A stretch of DNA of 12,794 nucleotides from Zancudomyces culisetae (Eukaryota > Kickxellomycota > Harpellomycetes > Harpellales > Legeriomycetaceae): contig LSSK01001629.1 of NCBI GenBank assembly GCA_001969505.1, forward strand, positions 1 to 12,794, in the 5' to 3' direction. Positions within the stretch are counted from its first letter, which is position 1. Each line of letters opens with the position of its first letter. The notes under the pieces were generated by a model. The model searched no databases and was not told the DNA's origin. It worked only from the letters and a program-made list of their open reading frames with translations. The translations under genes were made by a program, and so were the position numbers. Of the stretch, positions 1 to 8,060 are shown in pieces.

Positions 1-403
1 ATATCCAATTACCGAATAACTACATATTAATTATAAGCTATAAAACGCCAAATGAATTTCAACCAATTACATCTACTATCAATTGGCTAACTGTTAGATA
101 CCAATATTAAACACAATAATAATGGTATTAACAAACTATCACACAGTTAGAGCTATGAATAGAACGTAGTTCTATAATTTATTTTTAATTAATTTTATTT
201 CTATTTTAGTTTAATTAAATTAGTAAGTTGAATTTCCATTTTAGTAAAGTTACATAAATTGATTTAGGTAATCATGAAATTAATTTATTACCAATTCGAT
301 TTTTAGTAACTGTTTTTATTTTACATAAACCAAAACAACACAATGTTGAACTAAACCCCAACATTGAAAATCATGAAACTAATCAAGGGTCAAACTCCTT
401 GAA

Positions 404-459
404 TGTTTATCGAAGTAAGAAAATATTTTTTCTTCGATAAACAAGGTCTTGCGACCTTG
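404..459 (+). repeat. Two adjacent hairpins upstream of the LTR1 TATA box
   Basis: Arms tgtttatcgaag (404-415) and cttcgataaaca (432-443) form a perfect 12-bp inverted repeat with a 16-nt AT-rich loop. It overlaps a second perfect 7-bp stem, caaggtc (442-448) and gaccttg (453-459), with a 4-nt loop. They lie about 30-90 bp upstream of the TATA box in the presumed U3. As DNA they could be paired transcription-factor sites; this is inference. Confidence 0.7.
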
Positions 460-490
460 GTTTTTTTCATGAAATTTTTGCTGACGAAAA

Positions 491-517
491 AGTATATAAA
501 CCCAACGAATTTCGTTG
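491..517 (+). promoter_or_regulatory. LTR1 TATA box with a hairpin just downstream
   Basis: agtatataaaccc at 491-503 matches agtataaaaaccc at 4671-4683 in LTR2, at the equivalent place in the LTR, so it is the likely core promoter. Directly after it, caacgaa (503-509) and ttcgttg (511-517) form a 7-bp stem, which would sit at or near the 5' end of the transcript. Confidence 0.65.
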
Positions 518-857
518 TGGAAATCGTTAGTGAAAAATATTCTCTTTAGTTTAATAAAGTTATTATTTTTCTTAAATCAAGTTCATTAAATAAAAAATAT
601 CTAGTTCTAACAGTTAGTTTTTGAAAGCTATTAATTATTTGTTTATGAAAACACACAGTAATAATAAAATATAACTAATATAACTTTATTTGTAATTAAC
701 GAGATTGTTAAACTTAGTTGTTCATCAAAGAAAAATGTATACCCTTTTATACAACTAAGTTTATAATAAAACGTAATATAAAACTAAAACTAATATTATG
801 ATAAATATTTATAAATAATAAACTTATTTCATTAATATACATAATATTAATGATGAC

Positions 858-892
858 ACATTTAATATTGATCATTGTATCAATATTAATGT
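858..892 (+). repeat. Conserved R/U5 hairpin of LTR1
   Basis: acatttaatattgat (858-872) pairs with atcaatattaatgt (879-892) with one bulged base, leaving a 6-nt loop. The same hairpin occurs at 5077-5111 in LTR2, with near-identical arms but a different loop. Confidence 0.6.
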
Positions 893-1204
893 TTTAAACT
901 TATTATTAAATTTAATTAAATAATATAAACTAATAATTAATTAATATTAATGATACACATTTAATATCATTTATTATTAGTTAATACCATATTGTATTAA
1001 ATATACAATATTGTTATGCTACATGTGTATTCATACCACTAACAACGAAGCTATCTAAAACAATAGCAATATATTTATTGAATAAGAAAACCCAGTAATC
1101 TAAGAAATTACCTAGAATAGATCAAACAACTTGAAAACAAAGATATTCCTAATTACTACATCATGGATCACTCGATATTGTTACTTTAATTTATCATTTC
1201 GAAA

Positions 1205-1497
1205 CAAAACATTGTCAATACTATTCTTATATAGACCAACTCTCAATAACTAACTGATGCCACAAATACCATTTGTGAATCCAAATATTTTATGTATAAT
1301 AAAACTGTAATTAAATAAATTATTGGTATCGCAATGGGATCCAATGCAGCTGTCCAATGTGCTATATGATACCTTCAACATATAGATAATATTTTATAAA
1401 TATATTGCCTTCATAAATACAGATATATTAACGATATATTCTTGATAACTATTTTAAACAACGAGCTGCTTATAATTGAGACTATGGGTTTGTTATT
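1205..1497 (+). pseudogene. Relic of a non-Ty3 reverse transcriptase (Penelope/LINE-like)
   Basis: In one frame, with a few stops, the sequence reads CESKYFMYNKTVIK, stop, IIGIAMGSNAAVQC. The GIAMGS core resembles RT motif B of non-LTR and Penelope-like enzymes. After one frame change, about 30 codons on, it reads YRYINDIFLITILNNELL, which resembles motif C (Y-x-D-D) with Asn in place of the first Asp (Y-I-N-D). The spacing between the two motifs fits an RT palm. No start, no thumb and no endonuclease domain can be recognised. The catalytic change and the in-frame stops at 1247, about 1316 and later mean it is dead. It lies between LTR1 and E1 and belongs to neither. The family assignment is by motif style only and is uncertain. 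Confidence 0.5.
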
Positions 1498-1687
1498 TTT
1501 AACATGTATTTATTAGAATATGTATGTATTTAGAAAAATATATTATTAGATGAGTTAATAAATTTATATTTTTCTCTGATGTATCCCAACGGAATTTCGA
1601 AGGGTTATTATAATTTTTTTTACGAATATATTACTATGATGAAAAACTAAAAGACAATATATTTTAGCAATAAAAATTTGCTTATGT

Positions 1688-1705
1688 ATAATCTAATTAG
1701 ATTAT
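1688..1705. repeat. 18-bp perfect palindrome
   Basis: ataatctaattagattat is its own reverse complement. It lies in the non-coding region between the RT relic and E1. In DNA this AT-rich it could be a paired protein-binding site or chance. Confidence 0.6.
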
Positions 1706-1763
1706 GTATCTACTTATCGTAAAACTTATCATTTTCATTTGTTGATTTTAACTTTATTTAGTT

Positions 1764-1861
1764 TATCAATTTATCATTGATTTAGTATATAAATTTTAAC
1801 AGTGATTTTGTATATCAATTTACCATTGATTTTATTTATGATTTTGGCATAGATTTTATTG
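1764..1861 (+). repeat. Two-copy imperfect tandem repeat, 49-bp period
   Basis: Copy A (1764-1812) and copy B (1813-1861) both begin tatcaattta(t/c)cattgattt. Both carry a downstream TTTTnnCAnnGATTTT block, offset by about one base. The copies have diverged in the middle. Confidence 0.55.
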
Positions 1862-2069
1862 TCGTGAAATCAGTAACTTTTTTATGTATATTTACTAACT
1901 TAACTATATGGCTATATGATTACCTTACTTAACATTAACTAACTACTTTACTGAACTCCCTATTCCCCCTGTGCGTCTTTAAGCACTTATATATATTTAA
2001 AAATGTATTGAGCTAATTATGCTCGTCTCCGTGTTTCATGTTTCTGAATGTGAACGGTTGATCACGATA

Positions 2070-2083
2070 TCATCTCCTTCCTC
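2070..2083 (-). other. Candidate polypurine tract of E1
   Basis: On the minus strand, gaggaaggagatga lies just after the stop codon of the E1 integrase tail (stop at 2087). A purine run here is expected for plus-strand priming next to a 3' LTR. Only its position and composition support the call. Confidence 0.4.
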
Positions 2084-2086
2084 AAT

Positions 2087-2427
2087 TCAGAGGTCCTCTA
2101 CTCTGTTTCTAAATTTGTTCCATGGTCTCCTTATTGTTTTTTCGTTTCTTATATTCGCTCGTTTTAATCTGTCGTGATGTACTAAATATTCGAATATTTC
2201 ACAATTAGGTGAGCGCAGTTTATAGGTGTTATATGGTGTTTTTTCAATAATTTGGAATGGACCAGCAAAATACGGTTCATGTTTTTTTTTGTTAAATTTT
2301 TTCATTTTTCAGCAAAATTTTTTTGGTTTTTATGGCACTTTTCCTGACTCTATTTAGTTCACAAATACTGTTAATTTCATTATCCCAAGCCTTATTCAAA
2401 TTATTTCTTGTCTTTATCAACGATGGA
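2087..2427 (-). pseudogene. E1 integrase C-terminal region with GPF/Y-like module
   Basis: The ORF at 2305-2087 contains YFAGPFQIIEKTPYNTYKL and then VHHDRLKRANIR. This resembles the GPF/Y module, a small beta-barrel at the end of Ty3/gypsy integrases involved in DNA binding and multimerisation. Residues 2306-2427 continue the linker in another frame (RDNDPSLIKTRNNLNKAWDN), so a frameshift near 2305 separates it from the C-terminal piece. No chromodomain is recognisable after the GPF/Y module; the protein ends NRVEDL and stops. Confidence 0.75.
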
Positions 2428-3093
2428 TCATTGTCTCTTGGTATTTTTTGGTTTTTGTCCGAAAACTAAGTAATATGGAGATATGCCAGTCGATCGATTA
2501 GTGCGAATACGTGCGGCCCATGTGGCTTGAGGTAGGAATATATCCCAATTAGTTTTTGTATTGTTAACCATTTTTGCTATAGCTGTCGAGATGATTCCAT
2601 TCACTCGCTCGGTTTTTCCATTCATTTGTGGATGGTAAGCGCTAGTGAGTTTGTGATTTACTTCTAGTATTCTTAAATATGTTCTTAATGTTTCTGCTGT
2701 AAACTGTTTACCTCTATCACTAATAATTTCTTTTGGGCAACCAAACGTTAACGTAATATTTTCGTCTATAAATTTAGCAGTTGTCTCTGTGGTTGCATCG
2801 ATCGTAGCTTGTGTTATGACCCACCCTGTTAGGTAGTCTACCGTAACTAGAATCCACTTGTTTACTCTCTTTGTTTTCGGTAGGAGGCCGATAAAATCTA
2901 TCCCCCATCTGGAAAAAGCTTCGTCTGCTGGTTTCAATGGGTGTAGTGGTGCTGATGCTCCTTTGCCTTTAGCTGATAATTGGCAAGCCTCGCACTTTGC
3001 TAATTCCGCTGTTATCGTTTGTCGCATATTCGGCCACCAGCTACGGAGCCTCATCAGGTTGTACACGTTGTTTATTCCTAGGATGTGCTGCAC
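2428..3093 (-). pseudogene. E1 integrase: zinc-binding end and DD35E catalytic core
   Basis: This 221-codon open stretch contains the CC pair of the HHCC zinc finger (KCEACQLS, about residues 33-40), the first catalytic Asp (WGIDFIGLLP), the second (EIISDRGKQF) and the catalytic Glu (NGKTERVNG). Exactly 35 residues separate the second Asp and the Glu, the standard DD35E spacing. The HH part lies in a different frame in the overlapping ORF at 3343-3041 (YHVSAAHP), so a frameshift around 3060-3090 splits the domain. Integrase would process LTR ends and join them to host DNA. The reading frame shifts again near 2430 into the linker and GPF/Y region. The core looks recently alive: all three acidic residues and the motif around NRSTGISPYYLVFG are kept. 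Confidence 0.9.
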
Positions 3094-3343
3094 TTACATG
3101 GTAAGTGTATATTAAATCTTCTCTTTGATTTATATGTATATACGGTAAATATTGGTTATTTACCTTCCTATATAAAAAGTTATTAATGTATTCTAATTTG
3201 CTTATTTCTTTATTGAATAGGTGTCTAATATTCTCTGGTTTTTCGTTATAGCCATCCTTTATACAATCTATAACTAGTTCAGGCCATTCCATTGTTTCCA
3301 TACTGTTAATAAACTTTTTTCTTGATAACGCATCCGCTCCCAT
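3041..3343 (-). pseudogene. E1 RNase H end to integrase N-terminal linker
   Basis: The stretch opens with MGADALSRKKF, the conserved (A)DALSR motif that closes the Ty3/gypsy RNase H region. It continues through a linker (LVIDCIKDGY, then NNQYLPYIHINQREDLIYTY) into the two histidines of the integrase zinc finger, then goes out of frame. The Met is internal to the original polyprotein and is not a real start. Confidence 0.75.
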
Positions 3344-3700
3344 ATTTTCCTTTCCTTTGATATGTTTGATCTCCGGGTTTAGATATTGCCATTCTTCTAG
3401 CCACCTAGCGATCCTTCCTGTGGTTCATTTTTTTTAAAAATCGATGTCAGCGTCTTATGGTCGGTATGTACTGTTACTCCGTTAATAAGGTAATGTTTCC
3501 ATGTTTTAAATGCATGAATAATTGCTAACATTTCTCTTTCATTTACTGAATAATTTTGTTCCGCTTTATTTAACACTAGATTCGAATGCGATGGGGACTC
3601 GACCTACTTCCTGATCTTGTAACAGAACCCCTCCTATTGCTACTCCGCTGGCATCCGTTTCGATAACGAACTTTTTATCCCTTCAGGTGGATACAATCTG
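3320..3700 (-). pseudogene. E1 RNase H domain
   Basis: Minus-strand reading gives FVIETDASGVAIGGVLLQ, with the first catalytic Asp in TDAS at 3647-3658. A stop and a frameshift follow, then EREMLAIIHAFKTWKHYL with the catalytic Glu, then VHTDHKTLTSIF with the next Asp. This is the RNase H of Ty3/gypsy elements, which removes RNA from the RNA/DNA hybrid. Three acidic residues remain, spread over two frames with at least one in-frame stop (about 3575), so it cannot be expressed as one protein. Confidence 0.85.
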
Positions 3701-4209
3701 TCTGCATTAGTTATTGCTTCCTTTATTTGACTATATGATTTTGTTCCTTCCACTGTCCAGGTAACCTTTTCATTAATTTTTTTATAACCATGACTTAGAT
3801 TGTACAGAGGTTTCGCCATTTTGCGAATCCTGCAAGAAATTTCCTGTAATAATTGCTTAGTCTTAAATATCCCAATAGTTGTCGAATATTATTCGATTTT
3901 TCCCATTATATTATTTCTTCGGCATTTTCTTTGCATGGACTAATACTACCGTTATTAATTAGATGACCTAAAAATATAATTCTTTTTACTCCAAAACTAC
4001 ATATTTTTAGATATAAAATTGACTTGTGTTCAGACAGTTTATTTAGTACTACATTTAGTTGTATTTCATGTTCTTCCATTGTCTTGAATAAATCAAAATG
4101 TCATCTAAATATACCAACACAAATTCATTCAAGATTCTCTTAAAATATTGTTCATCAGTCTCTGGAAAGTGCTCGGTGCATTGCACAATCTGAACGGCAT
4201 TGCTAGTTA
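3700..4209 (-). pseudogene. E1 reverse transcriptase, truncated upstream of motif B
   Basis: From 4209 downward one frame reads LAMPFRLCNAPSTFQRLMNN (motif B, with Arg where FGL is usual). A second frame then gives FVLVYLDDILIYS (motif C, the catalytic YLDD at 4100-4111). A third gives MEEHEIQLNVVLNKLSEHKS and IIFLGHLINNGS, the thumb/connection region. At least two frameshifts are therefore present. The fingers and motif A are absent because the element ends at the LTR2 junction. The catalytic Asp pair is intact. Confidence 0.9.
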
Positions 4210-4670
4210 TTGTAAGATACCATTATTATACACAATAATTGTTAGGAATTGTTTTAAATTAAATTAAATAAATTCATGTTTATTATAATTCTCCATGACC
4301 AAATCAAGTAGGTTACAAAATGAAATTGTAACCATATACAAATTACTATAATGTAACTAAGTACAAATTAATTAAATGTAAATAAGTACAAATTATTAAA
4401 TTAATCTAACCAAGTCAAGTAAAAAATGAATTTCGCGATGAAATTTGTTATAAATATATTCACAGACCATTTTAGGAAATAAGAAACCTAGAAGAATTCC
4501 AAAACTAATAATTCAAAGAATCGTCAGAATAACATGAATGACGCAATCATTGACACACTAAACTCGCGGTAGTTAATCACATCAGTTACTCATAAGTTAA
4601 ATAGTCAAATTTATAGTTTGATAGCAACTTTACTTAAGAAAATTTTATATGGAAAAATCTCTGGAGTAAA

Positions 4671-4702
4671 AGTATAAAAACCCTTTCGAAATCCATCGAA
4701 AG
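4671..4702 (+). promoter_or_regulatory. E2 core promoter: TATA box and 5'-end hairpin
   Basis: agtataaaaaccc at 4671-4683 is the counterpart of the LTR1 TATA box. Directly after it, ctttcga (4683-4689) and tcgaaag (4696-4702) form a 7-bp stem with a 6-nt loop. LTR1 has a stem of different sequence at the same place, which suggests that the fold is kept rather than the sequence. Confidence 0.65.
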
Positions 4703-5076
4703 AGAACTTCAGAGAAAAATATCTTATTCTATAATGAATATCATATTTTTCTAAATCTATAATAGTAATAAATAAATAATCTTAAAATATTCAAGTCTTA
4801 ACAATAATGATGTTATTAACTAATTAACACACAGTTAATTTATAAAAGTTATTAATAATTATACTAATTTAAACACACAGTAATAATATAATATTAGTTA
4901 ATAATATCTTTATTATTGTTAAACGAGATTGACAAACTTAAATGTTCATGAAAGGGATTAGTATCACCTTTTATACAATTAGTTTTTATAAACTTTAATA
5001 TAAACTAAAAATATTAATATAACATATTATTAAACAAATAAACAAATATCATTTATATACACAATTTAATGATGAT

Positions 5077-5111
5077 ACATTAAATATTGATCATGTGTAT
5101 CAATATTAATG
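5077..5111 (+). repeat. Conserved R/U5 hairpin of LTR2
   Basis: acattaaatattgat (5077-5091) pairs with atcaatattaatg (5099-5111) with one bulge, leaving the loop catgtgt. It is the counterpart of 858-892 in LTR1 and lies about 400 bp downstream of the TATA box. Confidence 0.6.
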
Positions 5112-5247
5112 AATTTAACTATTAAATATATAATAATTAAATAATTAACTTAAAATTTTATAATATTAATTAATTAATATTGTATTAAATATACAAGATT
5201 ATTATGATACATGTGTATATATAACATAAACAGAGCCACAAACAACG

Positions 5248-5265
5248 TTGGCGTTATCAGCACCA
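5248..5265 (+). other. E2 primer-binding site, complementary to the tRNA-Ile anticodon arm
   Basis: TTGGCGTTATCAGCACCA follows the 5' LTR with at most a few bases between. Its reverse complement, TGGTGCTGATAACGCCAA, matches nucleotides 27-44 (the whole anticodon arm plus one base) of animal-type tRNA-Ile(AAT), known from memory to contain TGGTGCTAATAACGCCAA. The only difference is at position 34, the wobble base, which is inosine in the mature tRNA; inosine pairs with and is copied as C, and C is what the site carries. Copia of Drosophila is known to prime from an internal fragment of initiator tRNA-Met, so half-tRNA priming has precedent. Use of tRNA-Ile here is inference from complementarity. 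Confidence 0.65.
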
Positions 5266-5341
5266 AGGGGGAAGTGGATAAATCCAAACAGATGTACAGT
5301 TAAAAAAATTCTTGTTCTAAAACCCCAATAAAAGAATTTAA

Positions 5342-6134
5342 AATACGGACAAAATCGAACCCACATTGCTACCACCTAAATGGGAAGGTGAGGAAAGTAC
5401 CGGCATTGAACAATGGACAAGAAGGTTTTCGATGGATATAGATATTATGGGAGTATATGAGAAGAAAGCCATTAAGTTTTTAGGGATATGGTTACAAGGA
5501 AGAGCTAATGACTGGATGTTATATGAAATGAAAGAAGAAATGGCAAGAGAAAGGAAACTAACGGAATGGTTAACGCTTCTTATTAAAGAAGTCAAGAGTT
5601 GGATAAACCCCAGCTGGCAGCATAGAGGGACTGGCAAGAATGTAGTAAGAGATCTCAGAAGACATTGGCGAGTTCACTGACGGTTTATGAGATATGCAGA
5701 TACCATCCCTGAAGAAATGAATACAGAAATGCAGGTGAGAAAAATATTCATAAACTGTTTAGCTGCTTGGGATGAGGCTATTCTGTGGAAAATAGCCGAA
5801 AATTTGATAGTATAAAGCTGAAGGAGCTAGTGGATAAAGTAATCAACCTGAGTAAGGTGAGACAGATCTGGAAAAATCATGGTGCCGAAGAAACACTGAG
5901 TACTAGGAAAGCCAGTTTGAAAGTATGTCAGAAGGTCCAGAAACTGAATTATTACAACAAAAATTAGAGGATTTAACTGAGACGGTGAAAACCTTACTAA
6001 TTCAAAGTAAGAAGGAAAGACCCAAAGTCACTTGTTTCAATTGTGGCAGAATTGGACACAAGGCGAGATTTTGCACAAGTCAACCCAGTACTCACCCAAC
6101 ATCGGTAAAAAATAACTCAGAGGAGGCCAAATAA
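5342..6134 (+). pseudogene. gag: E2 gag: capsid-like region and CCHC zinc knuckle
   Basis: The capsid region at 5342-5680 reads LPPKWEGEESTGIEQWTRRF and then FLGIWLQGRANDWMLYEMKE, in the style of Ty3/gypsy Gag (retrotransposon gag domain). A stop at 5678 and frame changes follow. RFMRYADTIPEEMN (from 5681) and INCLAAWDEAILW continue the capsid, then frames at 5785 and 5925 carry the rest. The nucleocapsid knuckle CFNCGRIGHKARFC (6033-6074) fits CX2CX4HX4C exactly and would bind RNA during packaging. No ATG lies before the capsid region; a stop at 5339 precedes the open frame, so the original start is lost or non-AUG. At least three frame breaks make this a pseudogene. Confidence 0.85.
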
Positions 6135-6163
6135 TACACGGATAATTGACTACCCGTTCATAA

Positions 6164-6558
6164 GGAAAACTCAATGTAGCGATATCCGCTGCCGCTACCG
6201 CCGACACATTAGAACCACACTACCTTAACACTGAGGATTATCCACACAAGTCACCACAGTCTCAGCCATCAGAAAATCTAATAGACAGAACTATCAAACC
6301 AGTGCGTTCTTTGAAGTTAAAGGTAAAGAATAAGACCAAAAAGAAGGTAAAGAAGAAGCCGGCGAAATAGTGCGTTTTATTCAACAAACTTATAGATGCA
6401 CCAGTCCCTGTATCATGACGTGAGTATTTTGACTCACATCCGAAAAAAAGAAGGCCTGTCGATAACTCTTTCAGATAATACATTCGGAAGAGAACAAAGA
6501 AGAAGCTATGTTAGTAGATACAACAACTAGTGAAAGAGCTAATACAGACCCTTGCTAT
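6164..6558 (+). pseudogene. E2 gag-protease linker with a lysine-rich stretch
   Basis: A 68-codon open stretch (6164-6367) between the zinc knuckle and the protease reads VAISAAATADTLEPHYLNTE and later a basic tail, KLKVKNKTKKKVKKKPAK, with 11 lysines in 18 residues, before a stop at 6368. Other short open pieces follow up to 6558. The basic tail could be a nuclear-localisation or nucleic-acid-binding segment; that is inference, and I recognise no domain here. Confidence 0.5.
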
Positions 6559-6921
6559 TTATGAACTAGGATAGTAAATAGGAATGTACCACTATTTGTA
6601 GATTCAGGAGCATCATATTCACTCATGAGAACATCACTGGTATAAGAGTTAAAATTAAAGAAAACAAAATTATAAAACCCAATTTTACTAACACAAGTAG
6701 TTGGAACTAGCTTAGAAGTCACAGTGACCGCAAATGCCAGAATAAATTTGGACGACGACGTCAAAGTCAAAGTCAGATTCTTAATAACACAAATGTGCGC
6801 CGTGCCTGCGATTCTGGGCCTAAAAACTTGCAAGGATCTCAGAGCTACATTGAACTACAAAGACAATACTATCGACATCATAATCGACAGGGATAGATAC
6901 CGTTTTCAGCTTATGAGCTAA
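6559..6921 (+). pseudogene. E2 retropepsin-type aspartic protease
   Basis: One frame reads VPLFVDSGASYSLM, with the active-site D-S-G-A at 6601-6612, and further on VPAILGLKTCKDLRATLNY, the ILG motif of retropepsins, followed by a short beta-rich end (NTIDIIIDRDRYRF). The enzyme dimerises and cleaves the Gag-Pol polyprotein. In-frame stops at 6562, 6643 and 6673 kill it, yet the flanking sequence stays in a single frame, so the breaks are point changes rather than indels. The same frame runs on after the stop at 6919 into the next open piece at 6943. Confidence 0.85.
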
Positions 6922-6942
6922 GAAGACTTAAACCATATAGGA

Positions 6943-7130
6943 ATGTCCGATGAGGAGTATTCAGATGTCCAAAGTGATATCGAAGATACTTGTGAAACTT
7001 CTGCATCCGAGGCGGAACACGAGATAGTGAATAAACCTATGTTTTATTCATTAATGAGTGCAGATTTGACTGAATCAGGGTTTCCAGAAGAAGTTAACAA
7101 AACCAAGGAGCAGCGATTCGATCTTCACCA
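6943..7130 (+). pseudogene. E2 protease-RT linker
   Basis: An acidic open stretch (MSDEEYSDVQSDIEDTCE onward) in the same frame as the protease. It leads into the RT fingers with a frame change near 7130. Acidic, low-complexity linkers between protease and RT occur in this group. No domain is recognised. Confidence 0.5.
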
Positions 7131-8060
7131 GATATTGCCCCAGAGATTGTAGAAGTTGTAAATTCATTTACAGACATTATTGAAAATAAAGTAGGAAAAA
7201 CCACAATATCAAACGCAGAGATTGACATCAAAATAGAACAAAGGAAAGGGCCAGTAGCAACGAGATTACGATGATATTTGGAGTACAAACGAAACGAAAT
7301 AGGCAGACAAATACGGGAAATGAAAGAAATGGATGTAATAAAAGATTCGTTTTCAAACTGGGTATCGGCAATTGTGTTTGCGAAAAAGACAGACAGAACG
7401 GCAAGATTCTGCGTCGACTATCGAAGGGTAAACGAGATAACTGTAAAAGACCGTTTTCCAATTGCTCGTATCGACGAATGCTTAAATTCGCTTACGAGAG
7501 GTAAAGTATTTTCTACTCTTGACCTTAACTCAGGATATTGGCAGTGTAAGCTCGCCAAAAATGCAGGTTCAATGACGGCATTTATTAGCCCATGGGAAAT
7601 ATTCGAGTTTTGTGTATTTCCTTTTGGCTTATCGAACGCCCCAGCACATTTTAGCAGGATTATGGAAAGAATTTTATCGTCAATTATGTTTCAATATTTA
7701 GTAGTGTACTTGGACGATAATTCAGTGTTTCAAATAACTTGGACGAACATTTGGATCATTTAAAACTAGTATTAGAAACTCTGAGTGAAAATACCGTCTC
7801 TCTGAATTTTCATAGTGCAAATTTGGAACAGACTCTTTTAAATATTTAGGGCACATAATACTCCTATAGGTATCAAACTATACGCGGAAAAAATAGATTG
7901 ATTGGATATAAAGACTAACCCAAAGAACATCAAACAGGTACAATTGATTCTAGGCTTAATTAACTATTTTGGTTAATTTATAGATAATTACACTACAATA
8001 ATTAAGCCAGTACAAGATTTGATAAAGCATGGGAAAAGATACAACTGGAAGAAAGATTGC
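7131..8060 (+). pseudogene. pol: E2 reverse transcriptase
   Basis: One frame from 7131 to 7763 (one stop at about 7272) covers the fingers and palm: GPVATRLR, then EMDVIKDSFSNWVSAIVF, FCVDYRRVNEITVKDRFPIA, FSTLDLNSGYWQ (motif A), FPFGLSNAPAHF (motif B) and YLVVYLDDNSVF (motif C, YLDD at 7707-7718). A frameshift near 7735 then gives NNLDEHLDHLKLVLETLSEN, and another near 7820 gives CKFGTDSFKYLGHII, the start of the thumb/connection. Motifs A, B and C keep their catalytic acids. The enzyme would copy the element RNA starting from the primer-binding site. Internal Met or Leu codons at frame openings are not true starts. Confidence 0.92.

Larger units (their letters stand above)
92..1046 (+). repeat. 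Solo or orphan LTR (LTR1), Ty3/gypsy-type, same family as the 5' LTR of E2
   Basis: A non-coding block of about 955 bp that aligns with 4211-5246. It opens with TGTTAGATACC (4211 has TGTAAGATACC), has a TATA box at 491 (4671 in the other copy), shares the 16-mer acacacagtaataata (651-666 and 4873-4888) and aacgagattg (699-708 and 4922-4931), and ends in aacaacg like the other copy. TATA-to-end distances are 555 and 575 bp. The start TGTTAG and the CTAACA at 1039-1044 form a 6-bp terminal inverted repeat. No primer-binding site follows the right end and no coding sequence precedes the left end, so I read it as a solo LTR or a detached 3' LTR. No target-site duplication is visible. Boundaries are good to about 5 bp. 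The first 91 bases of the window show nothing recognisable. Confidence 0.75.
1498..2069. other. AT-rich non-coding stretch; possible 3' LTR of E1
   Basis: No gene is visible. Position suggests it includes the 3' LTR of E1 (minus strand), because it follows the E1 stop codon and a purine-rich tract, but there is no second LTR copy to compare with, so the limits are unknown. It contains an 18-bp perfect palindrome (1688-1705) and a two-copy tandem repeat (1764-1861). Confidence 0.4.
2087..4209 (-). mobile_element. Element E1: truncated Ty3/gypsy retrotransposon pol (RT-RNase H-integrase)
   Basis: Read on the minus strand, the domain order is RT (4209 down to about 3740), RNase H (about 3690-3320) and integrase (about 3340-2087), the Ty3/gypsy order (Ty1/copia has integrase before RT). 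The element begins abruptly inside RT, just upstream of motif B, exactly where the 5' LTR of E2 starts at 4211, so gag, protease and the RT fingers are missing. Several frameshifts and stops interrupt it, but catalytic residues of all three enzymes remain. E1 is not the same family as E2 or E3: its motif B, linker and integrase sequences differ from both. Confidence 0.9.
4211..5246 (+). repeat. 5' LTR of E2 (LTR2)
   Basis: About 1,036 bp, starting TGTAAGATACC and ending acaaacaac. It matches LTR1 along its length (start, TATA, 3' half, end). It abuts the truncated RT of E1 on the left and the primer-binding site of E2 on the right. It carries a TATA box at 4671, a hairpin just after it and a conserved hairpin at 5077-5111. 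No coding sequence is seen inside. The right end could be 5244-5247; the shared aacaac at three LTR ends favours 5246. Confidence 0.8.

Noticed and set aside
2858-3115. Plus-strand open frame of 85 codons
   Set aside because: It is the antisense of the E1 integrase, which has clear catalytic motifs on the minus strand.
5338-5637. Minus-strand open frame of 99 codons
   Set aside because: It is antisense to the E2 gag capsid region and shows no recognisable motif.
6262-6833. Minus-strand open frames opposite the E2 linker and protease
   Set aside because: They are shadows of the plus-strand protease frame with its DSGA and ILG motifs.
7094-7504. Minus-strand frames and a second plus-strand frame over the RT fingers
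   Set aside because: The plus-strand frame at 7131-7763 carries RT motifs throughout; the others do not.
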